Shown here: positions 59,760 through 64,000 of the stretch, piece after piece
Numbering within the stretch: position 1 is the stretch's first letter
How the letters are laid out: each line of letters opens with the position of its first letter
Source: Pseudomonadota bacterium
GTDB taxonomy: Bacteria > Pseudomonadota > Alphaproteobacteria > Rhizobiales > Beijerinckiaceae
Assembly (NCBI GenBank): GCA_023450615.1
Contig: JAEXGT010000104.1
Span: 47,790-111,789 of the forward strand
Length of the DNA stretch: 64,000 bases
Reading direction: 5' to 3'
The notes under the pieces: model-generated
What the model saw: only the letters and a program-made list of their open reading frames with translations
Told to the model about the DNA's origin: nothing
Databases searched by the model: none
Translations under genes and position numbers: made by a program

Positions 59760-61130
59760 ATGGCGCGGGACGTATCCGATACGACCCCCATTGGAGCACG
59801 TTCCGAGCTCGTCGCGTGGATCGCTGAAGGCGAGAAGCCTCGCGACGCGTGGCGGTTGGGTACCGAGCACGAGAAGGTTCCATTTTACAAGGCAGACGCG
59901 TCCCCCGTTCCCTATGACGGGGGCAAAGGCATCCGCGCGCTGCTCGAAGGATTGCAGGATCGCACCGGATGGTCTCCCATCATGGAAGACGACCATCCCA
60001 TCGGCCTCTTCGACGAGCAGGGCGGCGGAGCGATCTCGCTGGAGCCCGGCGGGCAGTTCGAGCTTTCCGGCGCGCCGCTGAAGACGCTTCACGAAACAGC
60101 CCAGGAAACCGCGCAGCACATCGCCGATGCGAAGGCTGTCGGCGAGCGGCTCGGCATCGACTTTCTCACCCTCGGCATGAGCCCGTTATGGACGCGCGCC
60201 GAGACACCGGTGATGCCGAAGAAGCGCTATGGCATCATGACAGGCTACATGCCGAAGGTCGGCACCCTTGGCCTCGACATGATGTACCGCACGTCCACCG
60301 TTCAGGTGAACATGGACTATGCTTCTGAGGCCGACATGGTGAAGAAGCTGCGCGTGTCGCTGGCGCTTCAGCCCATCGCCACCGCGATCTTCGCCAACTC
60401 GCCCTTCACCGACGGCAAGCCGAACGGTTTTCTTTCCATGCGCTCCGAGATCTGGCGCGACACGGACAAGGACCGCACGGGCATGATGGCCTTCGCCTTT
60501 GAGGACGGCTTCGGCTATGAGCGCTATGTGGATTGGGCGCTCGACGTGCCGATGTATTTCGTGAAGCGCGACGAAACCTATCATAATGTCGCCGGCGCAT
60601 CGTTCCGCGATCTTCTCGCCGGCAAGCTCGCGCAATTGCCGGGCGAGCGCGCCGTGCGCTCCGACTGGGCCAACCACGTCTCCACCCTGTTTCCGGAAGT
60701 GCGCCTGAAGCGCTATCTCGAAATGCGCGGCGCGGATGTGGGCAATATCGAGCACATCGTGGCGCTCTCCGCGTTCTGGACCGGATTGCTCTACGACGAC
60801 ACAGCCCTCGACGGCGCCTGGGAGCTGGTGAAAGCCTGGAGCGCCGCTGAACGCGAGCAGCTTCGCGCCGACGTGCCGAAGCTCGCGCTGAAAGCGACGG
60901 TTGCCGGACGTTCTATGCAGGATGTCGCCCGCGATGCTCTGGCCTTGTCGCGTGAAGGCCTCAAGCGCCGCGCTTATCGCGACGGGGCAGGGCAGGACGA
61001 AACCAAGCACCTCGTTTACGCCGAGGAGATCGTCTCATCCGGTCGCACGCAGGCCGAGCGGCTCCTGGAGCGCTACCATGGCGGCTGGAGCGGATCGGTG
61101 ATGCCTGCCTTTAGGGAATGCGTGTTCTAG
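59760..61130 (+). CDS. gshA: Glutamate--cysteine ligase (plant/alphaproteobacterial type)
   Basis: GshA makes gamma-glutamylcysteine, the first step of glutathione synthesis. The 456-residue protein belongs to the plant-like class: WRLGTEHEKVPFYKADASPV, GAISLEPGGQFELSGAPLKT, FLTLGMSPLWTRAETPVMPK, RYGIMTGYMPKVGTLGLDMM and STVQVNMDYASEADMVKKLR are hallmark segments. The C-terminus (YHGGWSGSVMPAFRECVF) carries a cysteine near the end. The rsmE-gshA neighbourhood is common in Hyphomicrobiales. Here the YbdK gene and an exported protein gene sit between them. Confidence 0.96.
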   Translation: MARDVSDTTPIGARSELVAWIAEGEKPRDAWRLGTEHEKVPFYKADASPVPYDGGKGIRALLEGLQDRTGWSPIMEDDHPIGLFDEQGGGAISLEPGGQFELSGAPLKTLHETAQETAQHIADAKAVGERLGIDFLTLGMSPLWTRAETPVMPKKRYGIMTGYMPKVGTLGLDMMYRTSTVQVNMDYASEADMVKKLRVSLALQPIATAIFANSPFTDGKPNGFLSMRSEIWRDTDKDRTGMMAFAFEDGFGYERYVDWALDVPMYFVKRDETYHNVAGASFRDLLAGKLAQLPGERAVRSDWANHVSTLFPEVRLKRYLEMRGADVGNIEHIVALSAFWTGLLYDDTALDGAWELVKAWSAAEREQLRADVPKLALKATVAGRSMQDVARDALALSREGLKRRAYRDGAGQDETKHLVYAEEIVSSGRTQAERLLERYHGGWSGSVMPAFRECVF

Positions 61131-61194
61131 ACAGAAAGATTGCGCTTATTGACAGAGAGCGGCCTGGGGAGGCGGGCTCTCTAAGACCATGTAT

Positions 61195-61214
61195 TGAAAT
61201 ATTATAAAGTTTCA
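61195..61214. promoter_or_regulatory. TGAAA...TTTCA element upstream of the second RTX gene
   Basis: TGAAATATTATAAAGTTTCA occupies 61195-61214, with TGAAA and TTTCA as inverted ends, about 61 bases before the ATG at 61276. It resembles the dyad at 641-668 in sequence and in distance from its gene. A shared regulator or a shared AT-rich promoter is possible. Confidence 0.4.
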
Positions 61215-61275
61215 TTAAGGATGGGGCTTTGATTGCCTGATAGGTGTCAGGCCCAGTCCTAAAGGTCTTTATCTT

Positions 61276-64000
61276 ATGTCCAAGAGCAAGCGGCCCTTAA
61301 ATGTATCTGCCTCGAAGAAACTCGTTGCAGATAATGAGTTCGTGCCGAGCCTCGCGGGCACAAGCGTGGCCCTGACCCCCGGACCTGACAAGATTACCGG
61401 TACGGATGAGGCCGAGATCTTCACCGCGAATCCCACCGATATAGGCTACGGCGATGAGTTGCTTGGCGGTGGCGGAGTAGACACTCTTCAACTGACTGGG
61501 GCGGCAACCGGCCTCTTCAGCCAGTACTTCATTCATATGTTCAGCAAGCTCGAGAGTGTTGAGGTCATCCTTGGGTCCGACCTGCAAGACTTGATCTTAA
61601 TCGGCTCCAATCAGATGCAGGATGTCCTGACGTTGGATGGGGGTGAGGGCGAGGATAGTCTGCAGTTCACGGACTGGTCCTATAATCTCGTGGGGAAAAT
61701 CATCACCGGGTTCGAATGGGTCGAACTCGCGCATGGGGACGGAACGACGATCATCACCGACGACCTTGCCTTTGCCGAGCTCATTCACGGGTATGAATCG
61801 CTCGACGATCATCTGATCATCACGAGCCATGATCTGACCGATGAAGAGCGCAAGGCTTATTTCGACAGGGGAATCGATCAGATCACCGATAAAAGCGGAC
61901 GCGTGACCTTCGATGCGGCGCCGACGATGACGGGCCTCGATGGCGACAGTTTCAGGATCGCAGGCGGTGAAGTGGTCCTACTGGATAAAGGCAAGAACGC
62001 CACTGTCGGTATTGACGATACGGACCTGGATTTCCTGTACATCTCATGCCCTGATGTCATGGGGGCAGCGATCCCTTGGGGTGGCGAGTTCCTGGTTGTG
62101 CCGAATGCTGAGGTGTCCCTAGGCGCTGGAATGACTATCAACAGTGCCGTCATCGTCGATGGCATAACCATCGGAAAGATTGCCTCAAATCATAAAAGCT
62201 GGCGTCTTGGAATTGAGCTATACGATGCCGCAACACCGGACCTCGTTCAAAAACTCCTTCATGCGATAGCTTTCAAGTCCACTCTTACGATCCCTGGATA
62301 TGCCGCCAATTTCGAGATCCAGATTATACTCGAGGACAAGGGTGGTCGCAGTACGGCCTCCACAGTCGAGGTCGCTGTCGCAGTCCCCTTCGAGTTGACA
62401 CGTGGCGCAGACTACATCGATGGCACCGAAAAAGACGACACGATCTTAGCCACCGAGGAGTCCCTGACCGACGGCGATGTGATCAAGGGTGGAGCGGGTA
62501 GCGATACTCTCAAGCTGGTGGGTGGGGGAACTTACACCCTATCCGATGTCTCAACATTCACCAGCGTCGAGACCATTCTGGGTTCTGACTTCGACGACTC
62601 CATCAGCGTCAGGGCGGAACAGCTGAGGGATGTGAGGCTCATCGACGGCGGCGACAATCATTCGGATTGGGGCGACCGTATCTTCATTTATGGGACAGAG
62701 ATCGATCTGGCAGACAAGACGATCCTGAATGTCGAAAGTATTTATCTGAATGACGACGGAGCGACGGTTACCGTGGACGACATCGCCACGGCCAAGCTCG
62801 TCAATGGACGGGGAGCCAAGGATAATAAGCTCGTCATCCTCAACGGCATTCTCACGGATGATGAGATCGAGGTGCTGCACGACAAGGGCATCGACACCAT
62901 TGAAGACGAAAGCGGCGTGAGATCCGTCAACACCGTTCCTACGCTCGATCATGTCGATGGCGATACCATCACAACGGCAGTCGGAACGACCGTTCTTCTC
63001 GATGTCGGCGGGGATGCGGCTATCACCAGCGATGATGCCGTCTTGGGAAGTTTGGGCGCCATCGTCTATGCCTCCTATGTTCAAATCGGCATCCAAACCA
63101 AAGCTGGCGAGATCGAGCTGACGGATGGATATAACTGGGCAAGCGAAGTCAAAATCGACGGCGTCGAGATAGGATATATTTCATCCAGCAACGGATTGAG
63201 CTACTACTTGAACATTGCATTCAACGAGAATGCCACCTTGGACCGGGTCAAGAAGCTGCTGAGCGCGCTGACCTATACCAATACGTCGCCCGACCGGGAG
63301 CTTCCCGTCACGCACGTCGTTGAGATCTCATTGTCCGACAAGGGCGGCCGCAGAGCTACAGCCGATGTCTCCGTTACCGTCGAGCCGTCGGTGATAACCA
63401 GGCCGAACGAAGCGCCCAACGACCTTCGGCTCGTCGGCCATTCGGTTCTTGAGAATGCGGCTGCGGGCACGAAGATCGGTGATCTCGCTGCGACCGATCC
63501 GGAAGGAGGTCCGCTCACCTACGAGATCCTGCGCGCCGATGGCACTTGGGGCTCGACGGATGGGCGCTTCTCCATCGACGGCGCTCAGCTGAAGGTCGCC
63601 AATGGCATCCTGCTCGACTACGAGCAGGCCAGCTCTCACACCATCACCCTCCGCGTTGTCGACCAGGACGGCGCCAGCGCCCAGCAGAGCTTCACCATCG
63701 GCGTCAACGACGTCAATCCGGAGAACGTCACCGGCACCGCCGACAATGACGTGATCCATGGCGGCGCGGGCAACGACACGCTCAACGGCGGTGTCGGCCA
63801 CGACACGCTCAACGGCGGGTCGGGCAAGGACCGCATGATCGGCGGGGCGGGCAACGACACCTACCATGTCGACGCCAAGGGCGACGTGATCGTCGAGGCC
63901 AAGAACGGCGGCACCGATCTGGTCTATACCTCGATCAGCTACACCTTGGCCTCGACCCTGGAGAACCTGGTCGGCACCGGCAAGGCGGCGCTGACGCTCA
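61276..64000 (+). CDS. Large RTX/cadherin-like secreted protein (3' end outside window)
   Basis: The open frame begins at ATG 61276 (MSKSKRPLNVSASKKLVADN) and runs to the window end, so at least 908 residues are encoded. Residues about 35-375 and 376-705 are two copies of the same module (SVEVILGSDLQD/SVETILGSDFDD, DLTDEERKAYFDRGIDQITD / ILTDDEIEVLHDKGIDTIED, LEDKGGRSTA / LSDKGGRRAT). Residues about 708-815 are a cadherin-like repeat (NEAPNDLRLVGHSVLENAAA, DLAATDPEGGPLTYEIL, SFTIGVNDVNP). Then true RTX nonapeptides follow (VIHGGAGNDTLNGGVGHDTL). It lacks a Sec signal and is probably exported by type I secretion as a calcium-binding surface or adhesive protein. Confidence 0.85.
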   Translation, partial: MSKSKRPLNVSASKKLVADNEFVPSLAGTSVALTPGPDKITGTDEAEIFTANPTDIGYGDELLGGGGVDTLQLTGAATGLFSQYFIHMFSKLESVEVILGSDLQDLILIGSNQMQDVLTLDGGEGEDSLQFTDWSYNLVGKIITGFEWVELAHGDGTTIITDDLAFAELIHGYESLDDHLIITSHDLTDEERKAYFDRGIDQITDKSGRVTFDAAPTMTGLDGDSFRIAGGEVVLLDKGKNATVGIDDTDLDFLYISCPDVMGAAIPWGGEFLVVPNAEVSLGAGMTINSAVIVDGITIGKIASNHKSWRLGIELYDAATPDLVQKLLHAIAFKSTLTIPGYAANFEIQIILEDKGGRSTASTVEVAVAVPFELTRGADYIDGTEKDDTILATEESLTDGDVIKGGAGSDTLKLVGGGTYTLSDVSTFTSVETILGSDFDDSISVRAEQLRDVRLIDGGDNHSDWGDRIFIYGTEIDLADKTILNVESIYLNDDGATVTVDDIATAKLVNGRGAKDNKLVILNGILTDDEIEVLHDKGIDTIEDESGVRSVNTVPTLDHVDGDTITTAVGTTVLLDVGGDAAITSDDAVLGSLGAIVYASYVQIGIQTKAGEIELTDGYNWASEVKIDGVEIGYISSSNGLSYYLNIAFNENATLDRVKKLLSALTYTNTSPDRELPVTHVVEISLSDKGGRRATADVSVTVEPSVITRPNEAPNDLRLVGHSVLENAAAGTKIGDLAATDPEGGPLTYEILRADGTWGSTDGRFSIDGAQLKVANGILLDYEQASSHTITLRVVDQDGASAQQSFTIGVNDVNPENVTGTADNDVIHGGAGNDTLNGGVGHDTLNGGSGKDRMIGGAGNDTYHVDAKGDVIVEAKNGGTDLVYTSISYTLASTLENLVGTGKAALTL

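Overview
The window looks like the chromosome of an alphaproteobacterium of the order Hyphomicrobiales (Rhizobiales). This rests on gene neighbourhoods: lpxK-waaA-acyltransferase-DUF4170-cysQ beside DUF2093 and xseA, ubiA/rsmE/gshA together, lspA followed by an exported protein and two M16 peptidases, a plant-type GshA, and a GC-rich core that uses GTG and TTG as occasional starts. A Microvirga/Methylobacterium-like genus is my guess, not a proven assignment. I saw no rRNA, tRNA, CRISPR array, integrase or intact insertion sequence.

Layout. 1-365: 5' part of hisZ. 722-2095: an AT-rich RTX-type secreted protein lying between hisZ and hisS on the opposite strand. 2269-21338: mostly housekeeping genes (small basic protein, hisS, omega-aminotransferase, HMA protein, degenerate EAL protein, HAD hydrolase, ribF, msrB, ileS-lspA, exported protein, a catalytic/non-catalytic M16 pair, pgi, mutL).

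21339-36733 is accessory in character, with lower GC and long gene-free gaps. It holds an FUSC membrane protein, a tandem pair of CrcB/Fluc fluoride channels, a complete urease operon in the order ureA-B-C-E-F-G-D followed by a UT-type urea transporter, a pore-like membrane protein, a HupE/UreJ nickel permease, an HdeA-family acid-stress chaperone, a Pro/Gly-rich lipoprotein and an aquaporin. Urea entry, nickel supply, urea hydrolysis and a periplasmic acid chaperone together suggest an acid-resistance island. The ure order matches what I know of the second urease operon of Brucella.

36891-61130 returns to GC-rich genes: PilZ, an OsmC-like protein, an aldo/keto reductase, membrane PQQ glucose dehydrogenase, a zinc alcohol dehydrogenase, rsmD, an rRNA pseudouridine synthase with very long Arg-rich tails, tadA, a probable fluoroacetate dehalogenase, purD, xseA, lipid A/Kdo genes, cysQ, ubiA, rsmE, a YbdK-type ligase and gshA. 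61276 to the window end is the start of a second large RTX/cadherin-like protein built from the same module as the 722-2095 protein. A broken remnant of a related gene lies at 48420-48720.

The most notable observations are: (a) a repeated, apparently undescribed module of about 330 residues shared by the two RTX proteins, whose promoters carry similar TGAAA...TTTCA elements; (b) a channel-like protein directly after the urease/urea-transporter operon; (c) a dehalogenase keeping all residues I know from fluoroacetate dehalogenase, in the same window as two fluoride channels; (d) near-identical inverted-repeat elements about 39 kb apart.
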